64,000 bases of DNA from Methylophilus sp. TWE2. GTDB lineage: Bacteria; Pseudomonadota; Gammaproteobacteria; Burkholderiales; Methylophilaceae. This document shows, one piece after another, positions 8,018 through 21,204 of the stretch (positions within the stretch are counted from its first letter, which is position 1; each line of letters starts with the position of its first letter). The DNA lies in assembly GCF_001183865.1 (NCBI RefSeq), contig NZ_CP012020.1:1917839-1981838 (forward strand). Reading direction: 5' to 3'. Made by a program: the position numbers and the translations under genes. Below the pieces are notes generated by a model. The model did not search any database, had not been told where the DNA came from, and saw only the letters and a list, made by a program, of their open reading frames with translations.

Positions 8018-10162
8018 TTATCTAGCCTTACCCACTTTGCCTGCACGCAATGCGGCGGTCACATCTTCTTTATTACCGTCAGCCACAATCTGGCCAGAAT
8101 CAATCACAATCAAGCGTTCCGCCAGCTCCAGCATGGCATTGCGGTGACTGATGACAATCAGTGTTTTGCCTGCAGCAGCTTCAGCAATGTTACGCTTCAC
8201 GGTTTCTTCACCAGAGTGATCCATGGCACTAGTGGGTTCATCCAGTAACACGATTTGCGGTCTGGTGACAAATGCTCTGGCAATACCAACACCCTGACGC
8301 TGACCGCCAGAGAGTGTATCGCCACGCTCCCCCACTTCCAGGTCAAAACCCTTAGGATGTGTATTCACAAATTCTGCAATACCGCCGACTTGTGCAGCTT
8401 GCAGAACAGCCTGGTCATCGGCATGCTGATGACGCAAGGTAATATTGTCGCGCAGCGTACCGTAAAACAGATGATTATCCTGCTGGACATAACCAATACA
8501 GCGGCGCAATTCTGCCGGGTCAATCTGTCGTGCATCGATGCCATCAATCAAGATCGCGCCTTCGGTTGGCTGGTAAAGCCCCAAAATCAACTTGTTGATC
8601 GTGGTTTTACCGGAACCCATACGGCCAATCAAACCAACATGCTCTCCAGGACGAATCCTGAAAGAAATACGATTTAGCGCCAGCTCATCTGAACCGGGAT
8701 ATTTAAAGGAAACATTTTTAAACTCAATTTCGCCTTTAAATGCGGGCCTCGATAGAAAACTGACCTCTTTGCTACGCTCTACTGGCTTACTCATAATATC
8801 TTCAAGAGATTTTAAAGAAGTAGCGGCGGTATGGTATTGCGTAAACAAACTGGCAATTTGAGAGATGGGCGCCAATGCGCGGCTTGTCAATTGTGAGCAG
8901 GCAATCAGTCCGCCCATGGTCAAATCACCATTAGAAATCAGGTAGACACCAAGGATGATGATGGCCACACTGATGATTTGCTGTAAGGCATAAGAACCGT
9001 TAGTGATTGAAGAAGACAACAATTTGAGTTTGCTGCCGACTTCAGATAAGAAGAGCGCACTTTTTTCCCATTTTCCCTGCATCTGCCCTTCGACACCCAT
9101 GGATTTGACGGTTTCCAGTCCAACCAGGCTTTCAATCAGGGCGGCATTGCGCTGGGCACTTGCACGGTACATGGTTTCAGATAAATCGTGCATTTTGGTT
9201 TGCACGCTTAATGAATAAACCAGAACGATGGTCCCTCCTACCAAAGCTGGCAAGACCATATAAGGACTGATCCAGGCAATCACGATGAGAAAGATAATGC
9301 CAAAAGGTAAATCAATCAGCGTGACCACCGTGGCCGATGTGATGAAATCCCGCACGCTTTCAAATGAACGCAAATTAGAAGCAAACGATCCGACAGAGGT
9401 AGGCTTCGCTTCGTACCGCGTGCCAAGTACCTTTTCCATGATTTGCGAGCTAAGTTTTACATCGATGCGGGCACTGGCCCAATCCAGGAAATAGGCGCGC
9501 ATAGAACGCAGCAACAAATCCCCCAGTACGATCAGGCCAACCCCAATCCCAAGCACCCATAATGTCTCTACCGCCTTGTTTGGTACGACGCGGTCATACA
9601 CGTTCATGGTAAACAGCGGCATAGCGAGCGCAAATAAGTTAATCAGGAAAGCCGCAACCATCACGTCGCGGTAAATGCCTTTATTCTCGGCCAGCGTCCC
9701 CCAAAACCAGTGCCTAACTTTCACTCTGCCGACTTCTGGCGTGCGTGCGTCAAAAATAAAGTTCTGCTTGGTGACCAAGGCATACCCGGTGTATTCCGCT
9801 GCCAGATCAGCCAGGCTCATGGTCAGTGGTTCAGGAGACAGATCTGGAAATACGACTTGTGCGAAATGCTGGCTATCATCCACTTTGAGCAATTGGCAGG
9901 CTCGATTGTGATTGAGTAACAGTGTGATATCAGCCTGCGGCTGCAGCAATGCGGGAATGGCTTCCTGTTTGACGCTGACATCCAGCCGCAATCGTTCGGC
10001 TGAGCGTTTAAATAATTCGGGGTTAAGTTTGCCATTTTCCAGCGGCAGGCCAGAAGTCAAGGCATCCCGTGTCGTCGCCAGGCGATTGTGGCGGCAAATA
10101 TAAAGCAGGCACTCCAGCAGAGTGTCTTTCTCGGTTTTATTAAAAAATTGCGTCGTTTCCAT
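8018..10162 (-). CDS. lapB: Type I secretion ABC transporter (LapB/HlyB type)
   Basis: A 714-residue inner-membrane exporter ATPase. Residues 1 to about 140 form a C39-like domain without an evident catalytic Cys, which binds substrate rather than cutting it. The transmembrane domain spans about 160-440. The nucleotide-binding domain shows Walker A GRMGSGKTT (Lys519), Q-loop YVQQDNH, signature LSGGQRQ (617), Walker B IVLLDEP (Asp641, Glu642) and switch His673. All catalytic elements are present. It starts the operon with the adaptor and regulator genes, 137 bp downstream of lapD, and should power LapA export. Confidence 0.94.
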   Translation of the reverse strand: METTQFFNKTEKDTLLECLLYICRHNRLATTRDALTSGLPLENGKLNPELFKRSAERLRLDVSVKQEAIPALLQPQADITLLLNHNRACQLLKVDDSQHFAQVVFPDLSPEPLTMSLADLAAEYTGYALVTKQNFIFDARTPEVGRVKVRHWFWGTLAENKGIYRDVMVAAFLINLFALAMPLFTMNVYDRVVPNKAVETLWVLGIGVGLIVLGDLLLRSMRAYFLDWASARIDVKLSSQIMEKVLGTRYEAKPTSVGSFASNLRSFESVRDFITSATVVTLIDLPFGIIFLIVIAWISPYMVLPALVGGTIVLVYSLSVQTKMHDLSETMYRASAQRNAALIESLVGLETVKSMGVEGQMQGKWEKSALFLSEVGSKLKLLSSSITNGSYALQQIISVAIIILGVYLISNGDLTMGGLIACSQLTSRALAPISQIASLFTQYHTAATSLKSLEDIMSKPVERSKEVSFLSRPAFKGEIEFKNVSFKYPGSDELALNRISFRIRPGEHVGLIGRMGSGKTTINKLILGLYQPTEGAILIDGIDARQIDPAELRRCIGYVQQDNHLFYGTLRDNITLRHQHADDQAVLQAAQVGGIAEFVNTHPKGFDLEVGERGDTLSGGQRQGVGIARAFVTRPQIVLLDEPTSAMDHSGEETVKRNIAEAAAGKTLIVISHRNAMLELAERLIVIDSGQIVADGNKEDVTAALRAGKVGKAR

Positions 10163-10299
10163 GGTAGCTGACTTGTTATTATCCTTATCCGAGCAAAATC
10201 ATTTTCTGATTGACCGACTATTGATTGTAGGGAGGGTCAGGCAAGATCAAAACGACGAGTATATGGCATAACACCCCCGAATTACAAAAATTGACAGTC

Positions 10300-12228
10300 T
10301 CACAGCACCCCGAACTGTAGATCCTCCTGCACAAAAGGCCCGGTCACCGCTTCTATGCCCACCGCGTTTAAACTATCAAGCTCTTGCTGATCCTGAACGC
10401 CCTCTGCGATTGGCACAATCCCCATGGTGCGTACCATCATGCACAAACCACGCATCAAGGACTGCTGCTGCGGCCTTAAATGGATGTCGCGAATCAGCGA
10501 CGCATCAAACTTGATGTAATCCAGCCCAAGCTCATGCAAATCGCCCAGTTGCGCCAAGCGGGTCACGACATGTTCCACGCCCATCATGCATCCCAGCGAT
10601 TTCACCAGGTGGACGAACTCCCTAAACCTTATAAAGTCACTAAACGCTGCTTCTTCGGTCACTTCAAAGCTCAGGCGGGACGGCTGTTTAACTGTCAGAA
10701 TCAAGGCTTGCAGTTTGTCCTTGTATTCATCACTTCGCATGGCGGCGGCCGATACATTGACACTGAGGCCGGCATTATTTTTCGTCAGCATGTCTACCGC
10801 ATACTCCAGTGCCAGGCCATCCAGCGTTTGGATCATATCGAGTTGGCTGGCCCAATCAATAAATGCGCCAGCTGCCAGCCACTGATCTCCTTCATCAATA
10901 CGCAGGCGCAATGGGCACTCGTAGTGGTACAAATGCTGATCTCGCTGCATCACCGGGAAACACGCCAGCTTGATCTGTTTGAGTTCAATCGCCAGCAGGA
11001 ATTGTTCTTTCCATTGATTGAGGTAATTTTTCCTCGAGGTGACGATACTGTTGGCATTCATCAAGCGCATAGGCACAGCCGCCTGGTCTTCAGCCAAGTC
11101 CAGAATAAACTGCATCACACGATGCACATCAACAAAATCATCGCCTTTTTTGGTTTTAGTATGCGCGAGCACAAACTGAAACTGTAACAACTGTTGTGCC
11201 GCGTTCAATTTTTCCAGCACCAGCTTTAACTCCGTTGTCACGGCAAAATCATCCAGCGGCTGACGGCTGAAAATACCGAAAACACCTCCCGAAAGACGCC
11301 CGCAAACCACATCCTGGTAATGCACCATCTGCTGTTGAACGGCATCACCTACTTTCTTAATTAACTGGTTGGTCACACTATAGCCCAACTGCTTGTCGAT
11401 CTCAGGCAGATTACGCAGTTGAACCAATATCAACATGCCCTCAACAAAACCATCATTTTTAAGGGCAACTGAAGCGGTATTGGTAAAATGCGACTGGTTC
11501 ATCAACCCAGTGACTTCATCATAGTTGATTTGCTGGTTAAAGGTATTCAGGCGCTCGGATTCCGCCGTGACCATGGATTTGACACGATCGGACAGCGTAT
11601 TCATGGTACGCACCAACTTCTGGAACTCCTCAGTTGCCGGCTCTTCAATCGTGATGTATTTACGTTCGCCCAATGCCTCGGCTTGCGCAATGACATCATC
11701 CAGTGGTTTGAGAATTCTCTTCAGCCAAAAGCCCGAAACCACATAACTTAAAAAGGCGACGACCAGTGTCCACAAAACAGCATGTCGCGAAGTCTCCCAC
11801 AACTGGTCATAAGCCAGCGAGGGTTCGCTCTCTAGCACTAAAGTACCATACTGTTGCCAGCCGGACTGGATATTGGCAATGCCTGGCTGAATGCTGATGG
11901 GAAATACAGACTGGAACCAACGTGGCGCAACAGAATGCGGATTTTGATTGACCCGCTCTATCATGGTCTTGTTGTCGGGAGAAATGATCGCGATACGGCG
12001 ATAGTGCCCCATATCGAATTGGGCACTGACAATCAGCTCCACTGTCACGTTGTCTTTTTGGATATTTGAAAGCGTAATTGCCAGGCCATTCGCATTATCA
12101 TTATTTTTCTTTTGCAACTGTTCAGCCATAAATCGATGGTCATCGTATACGCTTAAGAACAAACATCCCGCCGCAACCATTAAAATAATGACAGAAATCG
12201 CAATTCGTATTTGTTTTACCAAAGACAT
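10300..12228 (-). CDS. lapD: LapD-type c-di-GMP receptor
   Basis: A 642-residue inner-membrane signalling protein. Membrane helices at about 8-27 and 150-170 flank a LapD_MoxY_N periplasmic domain that keeps the GW motif (Trp124; the equivalent Trp contacts LapG in Pseudomonas). A HAMP segment follows, then a GGDEF domain reading RLSGGVFGIF (no GGDEF signature) and an EAL domain with ECPL in place of EAL and KFDASL in place of the metal-binding Asp pair. Both catalytic domains are therefore degenerate, as in true LapD, which binds c-di-GMP with the EAL fold and then traps LapG in the periplasm. It is followed by lapB and preceded by lapG. Confidence 0.93.
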   Translation of the reverse strand: MSLVKQIRIAISVIILMVAAGCLFLSVYDDHRFMAEQLQKKNNDNANGLAITLSNIQKDNVTVELIVSAQFDMGHYRRIAIISPDNKTMIERVNQNPHSVAPRWFQSVFPISIQPGIANIQSGWQQYGTLVLESEPSLAYDQLWETSRHAVLWTLVVAFLSYVVSGFWLKRILKPLDDVIAQAEALGERKYITIEEPATEEFQKLVRTMNTLSDRVKSMVTAESERLNTFNQQINYDEVTGLMNQSHFTNTASVALKNDGFVEGMLILVQLRNLPEIDKQLGYSVTNQLIKKVGDAVQQQMVHYQDVVCGRLSGGVFGIFSRQPLDDFAVTTELKLVLEKLNAAQQLLQFQFVLAHTKTKKGDDFVDVHRVMQFILDLAEDQAAVPMRLMNANSIVTSRKNYLNQWKEQFLLAIELKQIKLACFPVMQRDQHLYHYECPLRLRIDEGDQWLAAGAFIDWASQLDMIQTLDGLALEYAVDMLTKNNAGLSVNVSAAAMRSDEYKDKLQALILTVKQPSRLSFEVTEEAAFSDFIRFREFVHLVKSLGCMMGVEHVVTRLAQLGDLHELGLDYIKFDASLIRDIHLRPQQQSLMRGLCMMVRTMGIVPIAEGVQDQQELDSLNAVGIEAVTGPFVQEDLQFGVL

Positions 12229-12346
12229 TTGAAAGCCCTCTTACTTTCCTGGGGTAAACCGGCCAACCACCCGGCATCAGCACAGGTGTTGTTTACTAGC
12301 CTAGCACTAAGCCCCCATAATAACCACAGCCCTAACAGGTTTTTAA

Positions 12347-13021
12347 TCATTCCAGCCCATCCTGTCGCATACGTGTCAATACGTCCCGCCATTTGGAAAT
12401 ATTGGAAGGAGAACCTGCACGCATATTCGGGTTATTGGCCACGAACAACCCTTTATCATTAAAACTGAAGACCGGAGCCAAATCTCCACGCCTGGAAGCA
12501 GGCAATAATTCAAAATTAAGATTATCGAGTACCAGCGGGTCACTCGTGGGCGAGGCGTAATAAGTCAATACCATATGAGGGCGAATAGCACCGCTAGGCA
12601 TGCGCGCACGGACATAGGTCAAGCGCAACTTGTCTTGTGACACACCTAGTTTCTTCAGCAGGGTATATTTAGCGATACTAAAGTCCTCACAGTCTCCAGC
12701 GCCTTTACCAAACGTTTCCAGCGGGCTGGCCCAATAATCTTCCATCCCCCACAGGTTAAAATCATCAACAAACAATACGTGCTGGTTGGTGAAGTCATTC
12801 ACCATAGCGACCTTGGTCATTTCGCTGGCCCCTGAAATCTGGGCAAATAACTCATTGAGTCGCATGACATTCTGGTAGGCCTCTTCGCCATAGCGTGCCC
12901 GGATTTTTTCCAGCATTGCCAGCACATAATCATCCGCCAGGGTCGGCGTCCATAGCAAACTCAACGCCAGGCACAAGCCTGTCAGCAGTCGAACCAAAGA
13001 TGAATGTACGTGGCGTCTCAT
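12347..13021 (-). CDS. lapG: LapG-type periplasmic cysteine protease
   Basis: A 224-residue transglutaminase-like peptidase (C93 family). Signal peptide about 1-29. Catalytic triad Cys111 (GAGDCEDFS), His149 (RPHMVLTYY) and Asp166 (LVLDNLN), with spacings of 38 and 17 that match known LapG. The acidic residues around Cys111 are the expected calcium site. It cuts the dialanine site of LapA to release the adhesin when c-di-GMP falls. It is the first gene of the minus-strand Lap series, 118 bp ahead of lapD. The neighbouring receptor, transporter and PAAG-bearing adhesin make the assignment secure. Confidence 0.95.
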   Translation of the reverse strand: MRRHVHSSLVRLLTGLCLALSLLWTPTLADDYVLAMLEKIRARYGEEAYQNVMRLNELFAQISGASEMTKVAMVNDFTNQHVLFVDDFNLWGMEDYWASPLETFGKGAGDCEDFSIAKYTLLKKLGVSQDKLRLTYVRARMPSGAIRPHMVLTYYASPTSDPLVLDNLNFELLPASRRGDLAPVFSFNDKGLFVANNPNMRAGSPSNISKWRDVLTRMRQDGLE

Positions 13022-13094
13022 GTGAAATGTATTCTCAGTGAGCGATTATGTCATGGCAAAATCAAGCACAATTTACCAAACAAAGCGGTTTTAA

Positions 13095-14585
<1,491 letters not shown>

Positions 14586-14597
14586 ACTGATGTTCCG

Positions 14598-16463
14598 TTG
14601 ACCAGTGATTTTGTCTTCCTTCCTCAATATCCGGGTTTAGAACAAGTCGCAAGAAACATTTTTTGCCGCTTGTTCTGCGCCACGTCTAGATGCTGGCTGT
14701 TACTTTCACTCTTTCTGGCATGTTTTTCCATCAACGGCCAGGCGCAAGAAAGCGCCTGGTTTGAGGTCAAGCCGGGTGACAGCTATCAAACCCGCTTCTT
14801 GCTCACCACCGACATTCCATCCGATCAACAATCAACTCTGCGTGAACTGTTACAAAAACACCTGAGCATCCATGAAGCGATGCAAAATCCGCGCATGAAC
14901 GAGAGTGAATGGCGGCGTTTGATACAAAAAACCCCGCAGGAAATTGCCGATTTACTGGCGACAGAAGGCTATTTCAAAGCCAAAACAACGGTTTATCAAC
15001 CTGCTGCCCAAGTCGCAGAGTTTCGCCTTATCTTGCCCCAGCAAGCGAAAGTGAGCACAGTAGACGTGGCGATCACAGGTGAAATACAGCAAACTAAGCA
15101 TCAAAGCACACTGGAAACCGCACAAAAAAGCTGGCCGCTGCCAGTGAATAGTGTGTTCACGCAATCCGCGTGGAGCTCGGCAAAAAAAGAACTGCTCGGG
15201 AGCTTGCTGCGGGCAGAATTCCCCAATGCAAAAATCACACGCTCGCAAGCGCTGGTCAATCCGCAAACGCAAGCAGTCTTTATCCAGCTGGCCGTAGATT
15301 CCGGCCCCGCAGTCCGCTTTGGACAAGTCCGGATTCATGGACTGCAGCATTACAAGGAATCTATGGTTCGCCCATTGAACACCATTAAAACAGACACACC
15401 CTATCGCCAGGCCGATTTACTCACTTTGCAAAATAGTTTTATGAGCACGGGCAAATTCCGCTCTGTGGAAGTTTCAGCCAAGACAGACTCTTTGAATGCT
15501 GACCATACGGCCGATGTGGATGTGACAGTGAACGAACTGGAACAAAACACGGTGCGTATCGGTGTAGGCGCCAGCACCAACACCGGCGCACGCATTGTCT
15601 TTAACTACACAGACCGCAACCTGTTTAACCGTGGCCTGCTATGGGACAGCAGCCTCAGGCTGGAACAACGCCTGCAAGCCGCCACCTCAAACATCACTTT
15701 TTTAACTGACGAAAAAGGCTTCCGTGACAGCATCCAGAACAGCGTCATCCGCACAGACCTTGAAGGGCAAACCACAACCGCCTTACAAAATGGGGTACGC
15801 CGTTATTGGGGTCAGCCCAATATTTTTGAGCAATATGTAGGAGCAAACCTGCTGTATGAGTTCCTGACGGTGGATGGGGACGCTTCCCAATTCAACAAAG
15901 CAGCGACGCTGGCCTACGGTTTAAATATGCGCAGACTGGATCATCCACTCGCTCCCACCAAAGGCTGGATATTAAATACCCAGTTTCAACTGGCACCTTT
16001 GGACCGGTTGTCTGATGGCCGCTTCCTGCAATCTCAGGCGAGGTTGCAGGCGTTTTACCCGTTAACACAATCAACCCAGTGGCTGGGCCGCATTGAAGTG
16101 GGCACGGTGACTGGCGCACGCAGTGTCCCGGCCACTTATCTGTTTCGCGCGGGCGGCGACCAGTCTGTACGAGGCTATGCATTTCAGTCGTTAGGCGTCA
16201 AAGAGGCTGACGCAATTGTGGGTGGACGCGTATTGCTAACGGGCAGCACAGAAGTGGTGCAATGGCTAACGTCCTCGTGGGGAGCTGCGCTGTTTGTCGA
16301 TTTTGGGAATGCCGCTAACAGCTGGAAAGATTATGACCCTGTGCTGGGGTATGGCTTGGGCGCGCGCTGGCGCAGCCCGATTGGGCCGGTTGGCGTGGAT
16401 ATTGCACACGGACAGGAAACCGGGGAATACCGTTTGCATTTTAACCTGGGAGTGAATTTCTGA
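14598..16463 (+). CDS. tamA: TamA-type outer-membrane assembly protein
   Basis: A 621-residue Omp85-family protein. A hydrophobic export segment (CWLLLSLFLACFS, about 33-45) is followed by POTRA domains (about 60-320) and a 16-strand barrel with the family motifs RAGGDQSVRGYAF and GYGLGARWRSPIGPVGVDIAHG. It ends in aromatic LHFNLGVNF. With TamB it forms the translocation and assembly module that helps insert outer-membrane proteins and move phospholipids. The start is uncertain: the frame opens with TTG at 14598, and a second TTG at 14670 would place the signal sequence right at the N-terminus. Its stop overlaps the tamB ATG by one base. Confidence 0.92.
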   Translation: MTSDFVFLPQYPGLEQVARNIFCRLFCATSRCWLLLSLFLACFSINGQAQESAWFEVKPGDSYQTRFLLTTDIPSDQQSTLRELLQKHLSIHEAMQNPRMNESEWRRLIQKTPQEIADLLATEGYFKAKTTVYQPAAQVAEFRLILPQQAKVSTVDVAITGEIQQTKHQSTLETAQKSWPLPVNSVFTQSAWSSAKKELLGSLLRAEFPNAKITRSQALVNPQTQAVFIQLAVDSGPAVRFGQVRIHGLQHYKESMVRPLNTIKTDTPYRQADLLTLQNSFMSTGKFRSVEVSAKTDSLNADHTADVDVTVNELEQNTVRIGVGASTNTGARIVFNYTDRNLFNRGLLWDSSLRLEQRLQAATSNITFLTDEKGFRDSIQNSVIRTDLEGQTTTALQNGVRRYWGQPNIFEQYVGANLLYEFLTVDGDASQFNKAATLAYGLNMRRLDHPLAPTKGWILNTQFQLAPLDRLSDGRFLQSQARLQAFYPLTQSTQWLGRIEVGTVTGARSVPATYLFRAGGDQSVRGYAFQSLGVKEADAIVGGRVLLTGSTEVVQWLTSSWGAALFVDFGNAANSWKDYDPVLGYGLGARWRSPIGPVGVDIAHGQETGEYRLHFNLGVNF

Positions 16464-19400
16464 TGTTGCGCATGCCTGGGCTCAATTACTTATGTCGACT
16501 AATGCTGACCACCGTGCTTTGCCTATCACTGGTAATCACACCACAGATCGTTTGGGCGGCTAATGTGCTATTGGTCACCAGCCTCAAAGAGTTTGAAACC
16601 GACCTCGGCAACGCAACAATCAAAGTGGACGGCATAGACTCGCATATGAAACTGGGAGTGACGCCAAAGGGTGAGCTGAATGTCACCCAGTTTTCAGCCA
16701 GGCAGGTCACACTACGCTTTAAACCTGCGGCAGAAGTGCCGCCTTCTGTTCCCAGCACAGGCCAGAAACAATTGCCGCAGCATATTCACATTCCACTGCC
16801 CTTTCATTTACTGTCGGGGCACATTGAACGACTGACCATCATTCAGGGCGAAGAAACGACAGATATTACCCACATCCAATTTGACCTGGATGCCGAACCA
16901 GACGCCATGCAATTCCGTATTGGCAACGCAGATAGCCCATGGGGCAAGATCAGTACGCATTTCCAGATGCAAAACAAGGCTCCCTTCTCTTTGAATGGCT
17001 GGATGGATATCCAGCAGGCAGTGGGATCATTGCCTTATCACTTACGCGCAAATCTCAGTGGTGATTTCACGCGTGTCAACCTGACGGCTAATCATCACTA
17101 CCAGCCGCAAACGCGACCGTTTGCAATCATCCCGGCCAATCAACAAAATACCGATATAGTTGAACTGAGCGCGTCCATCGGGCTGGATGAACACCGCACC
17201 AGCCATTTCCAGTTTCATCTCAAGCAATTGCAAGCCAGGCATATCCATCCGCAATTGGCTGGCCAAATGGATTTAAACATCGTGGCAGACGGCAACCTGA
17301 CCGAGCAAGGCCAGATCATGGTCAAGGTAGATGCGGGCAATAGCCGCCTGCAAGCACAACCATTGATGATTCGCGGCCAGGCCGCATTGCAGGGTGGGCA
17401 GTTAATGCAACTCGACCTTTTGGCACAACTGGATAAAAATACGCTTACGATCCATACCTCGCCATCAAGCAAGCCGCGAGAACCCCGCCTGGCCTGGCAA
17501 GCTGACCTGCTCGACCTGACGCAACTGATGCCAGGCTTTGCCGGACAGGTCAAAGGCCGTGGTGAGATTGTGCAAGCGGATGACGGTTTTAAAACAAGTT
17601 ACAAAGTGTCTGGCCAACAGCTGCAATTGCCGAATGCGCTTAGCCTGACTGGCTTTGAAGCACATGGACAGGCTTCCAGCCAGGCGCAATCCTCTATTGA
17701 AAATCACGTCACACTCAAAGAATTATCCCAACAGGATGCACAAGGCATAGCCAGTCCGCCGATTGACGCCGAAATAAACCTCAGCGGCACCCTGGCGCAA
17801 CACCAACTGAGGCTAAACATACGCGACGCTGATCCCATATTGCATAGAAACCTGCTACTGGCAGTGAACGGCAGCTGGCAAAATGCCCTGTGGCAAGGCC
17901 AGCTCACGCAATTGCAGGATGCCGATGCCAAGATTTTCCAGCTGGCAAAGTCAGCCTCCATGCGCTGGCAAAGTGAGTCAGGCTTTCAATTGCAAGACCT
18001 CGACCTGCATGTTGGCGACGGTCAATTGCAGCTGTCACAATGGCGTTACCGTCCGGCAACACCAGCCAACCCAGTCACCCAGCAAGCAGCGGAAAAAGTG
18101 CAGCTACAAACACAAGGCAGACTGAACAACTTCCCAATCCAGGCGCTGATCCATTGGCTTATTCCCGCGCAGACAGAACCATTGCCAACCGAACACCTGC
18201 GACTCTCTGCACAGTGGGACTGGACATTGGATAGCCAACTCAATGGCAATCTGCACTTACAGCGCAATTCTGGTGACTGGCAGGTTTACGACCAAACAAA
18301 CAACGCCTGGCAAGGCCTGGGGATACAAACCTTGGTGGCTGATATCAGCTCACACAATAACCGTCTTAGTATGCAAAGCACCATTCAATCGAGCGGCGCT
18401 TTAGATTTGCAGTTTTCAGCGAACACCGTCGTCACACCCACCTTTAATGGCCTCGTGATCGAAAAAGCAGCCCCTGTGACAGCGCAACTAAAGGCCAACC
18501 TGCCGCAATTAGGCTGGCTAACTAAGCTGCTGCCTGACATTCAGCCCTCGGGCCAACTTTCAGTCACTGCCCAAGCGAATGGCACGCTTTCCCGTCCACA
18601 ATTGCAAGGCGAACTCCAAGGTAAATCTCTATCGTTTCAGATTCCATCACAAGGTGTGTGGCTGGAGCAAGGCCAGGTACATGCCACGATGACGGACGAT
18701 CAGGTACACTTTGACCAGATTCACTTTGCGGGCAAAAGTGGGGAATTAACGGCCAATGCGACTTTAAAGCTCCAACCAGAGCGCTGGCAACTGGATGGCA
18801 CCATGCAATTAAACAAGTTACAGGCTCTGTCTCGGGTAGACCGCTGGGTCCAACTTAGTGGCGATACCAGTTTGAGCATGAACAGCCAACAAACCACACT
18901 TAGCGGCAGCCTCAAAATACACAAAGGGCTATTTGAACTGCCTAAGGCCGATAAGCCTACACTGGATGAAGACGTAGTGATTGAATCACCACAAGCCAGC
19001 CAGGCCCCCCCTGCCTCCACCCTGCTGTTCAAAAACTTTATGGTGGATTTTGGGGACAAGCCACTGGTATTACCTTTTAAGGAATCAGAGCAATTCATGC
19101 TGCGCGGACAGGGCCTGAATGGCGCACTCAGCGGGAAATTACAATTGAATGGTTTGCTCAACGAGCTGGCCGCCGCTGGTACGCTGGAAATCACCGGCAC
19201 TTATCTCGCTTACGGGCAATCGCTGAACATTGAAACCGGCCGACTGATCTTTAGCGGCAAGTTACCTAACATTGGCCTGAATATCCTGGCGACACGGCAG
19301 GTAGAGTCTACAAAAGTCGGCATACAAATCAATGGCAGTTTGCAAACGCCACAACTCAAACTGGTTTCTACCCCTGAAACCAGTAATGAAAACAAGGTTT

Positions 19401-19753
19401 CGCTATTGGTCCTGGGGCAACCCATGTCACAAGTCGGCAGCAATGATATGGCCTTGCTATCTGTGGCGGCAGGCGCATTATTATCCCAAGGCGATTCTGT
19501 CTCCTTGCAAACCAAAATTGCCCAGGCAGTTGGCCTCGATAGCATAGACGTACGCGGCACGGGCCCGACCAACTATGCGGTCAGTGTCGGCAAACGCATT
19601 AACCGCAATCTGGTCATTGGCTACGAAAAAAGCATTGTCGGCCTGCTAAATGTTGGTAAACTCACCTACCAACTGACCAACCGCATTTCCATCGAGACCA
19701 GAACGGGTTCTGATAACGCACTGGATGTGTTTTATGGATTTAGTTTTGACTAA
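16463..19753 (+). CDS. tamB: TamB-type inter-membrane protein
   Basis: A 1096-residue AsmA-like bridge protein, somewhat shorter than E. coli TamB (1259). An N-terminal membrane anchor (about 13-32) is followed by long repetitive beta-strand sequence typical of the hydrophobic lipid groove, and a C-terminal TamB (DUF490) domain (GTLEITGTYLAYGQSLNIETG, then VGKRINRNLVIGYEKS, ending VFYGFSFD). It spans the periplasm between the inner membrane and TamA. Translational overlap with tamA (TGATG) shows a shared operon. Confidence 0.93.
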   Translation: MLRMPGLNYLCRLMLTTVLCLSLVITPQIVWAANVLLVTSLKEFETDLGNATIKVDGIDSHMKLGVTPKGELNVTQFSARQVTLRFKPAAEVPPSVPSTGQKQLPQHIHIPLPFHLLSGHIERLTIIQGEETTDITHIQFDLDAEPDAMQFRIGNADSPWGKISTHFQMQNKAPFSLNGWMDIQQAVGSLPYHLRANLSGDFTRVNLTANHHYQPQTRPFAIIPANQQNTDIVELSASIGLDEHRTSHFQFHLKQLQARHIHPQLAGQMDLNIVADGNLTEQGQIMVKVDAGNSRLQAQPLMIRGQAALQGGQLMQLDLLAQLDKNTLTIHTSPSSKPREPRLAWQADLLDLTQLMPGFAGQVKGRGEIVQADDGFKTSYKVSGQQLQLPNALSLTGFEAHGQASSQAQSSIENHVTLKELSQQDAQGIASPPIDAEINLSGTLAQHQLRLNIRDADPILHRNLLLAVNGSWQNALWQGQLTQLQDADAKIFQLAKSASMRWQSESGFQLQDLDLHVGDGQLQLSQWRYRPATPANPVTQQAAEKVQLQTQGRLNNFPIQALIHWLIPAQTEPLPTEHLRLSAQWDWTLDSQLNGNLHLQRNSGDWQVYDQTNNAWQGLGIQTLVADISSHNNRLSMQSTIQSSGALDLQFSANTVVTPTFNGLVIEKAAPVTAQLKANLPQLGWLTKLLPDIQPSGQLSVTAQANGTLSRPQLQGELQGKSLSFQIPSQGVWLEQGQVHATMTDDQVHFDQIHFAGKSGELTANATLKLQPERWQLDGTMQLNKLQALSRVDRWVQLSGDTSLSMNSQQTTLSGSLKIHKGLFELPKADKPTLDEDVVIESPQASQAPPASTLLFKNFMVDFGDKPLVLPFKESEQFMLRGQGLNGALSGKLQLNGLLNELAAAGTLEITGTYLAYGQSLNIETGRLIFSGKLPNIGLNILATRQVESTKVGIQINGSLQTPQLKLVSTPETSNENKVSLLVLGQPMSQVGSNDMALLSVAAGALLSQGDSVSLQTKIAQAVGLDSIDVRGTGPTNYAVSVGKRINRNLVIGYEKSIVGLLNVGKLTYQLTNRISIETRTGSDNALDVFYGFSFD

Positions 19754-19770
19754 TTAAGCCCTTTATACGC

Positions 19771-21185
<1,415 letters not shown>

Positions 21186-21204
21186 CGTTTTAGGAAGCTT
21201 AAGT

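Noticed and set aside
8017..8046. GTG start that would lengthen the HlyD-type adaptor by ten residues
   Set aside because: It lies inside the transporter gene with a poorer start; the ATG at 8016 directly follows the stop.
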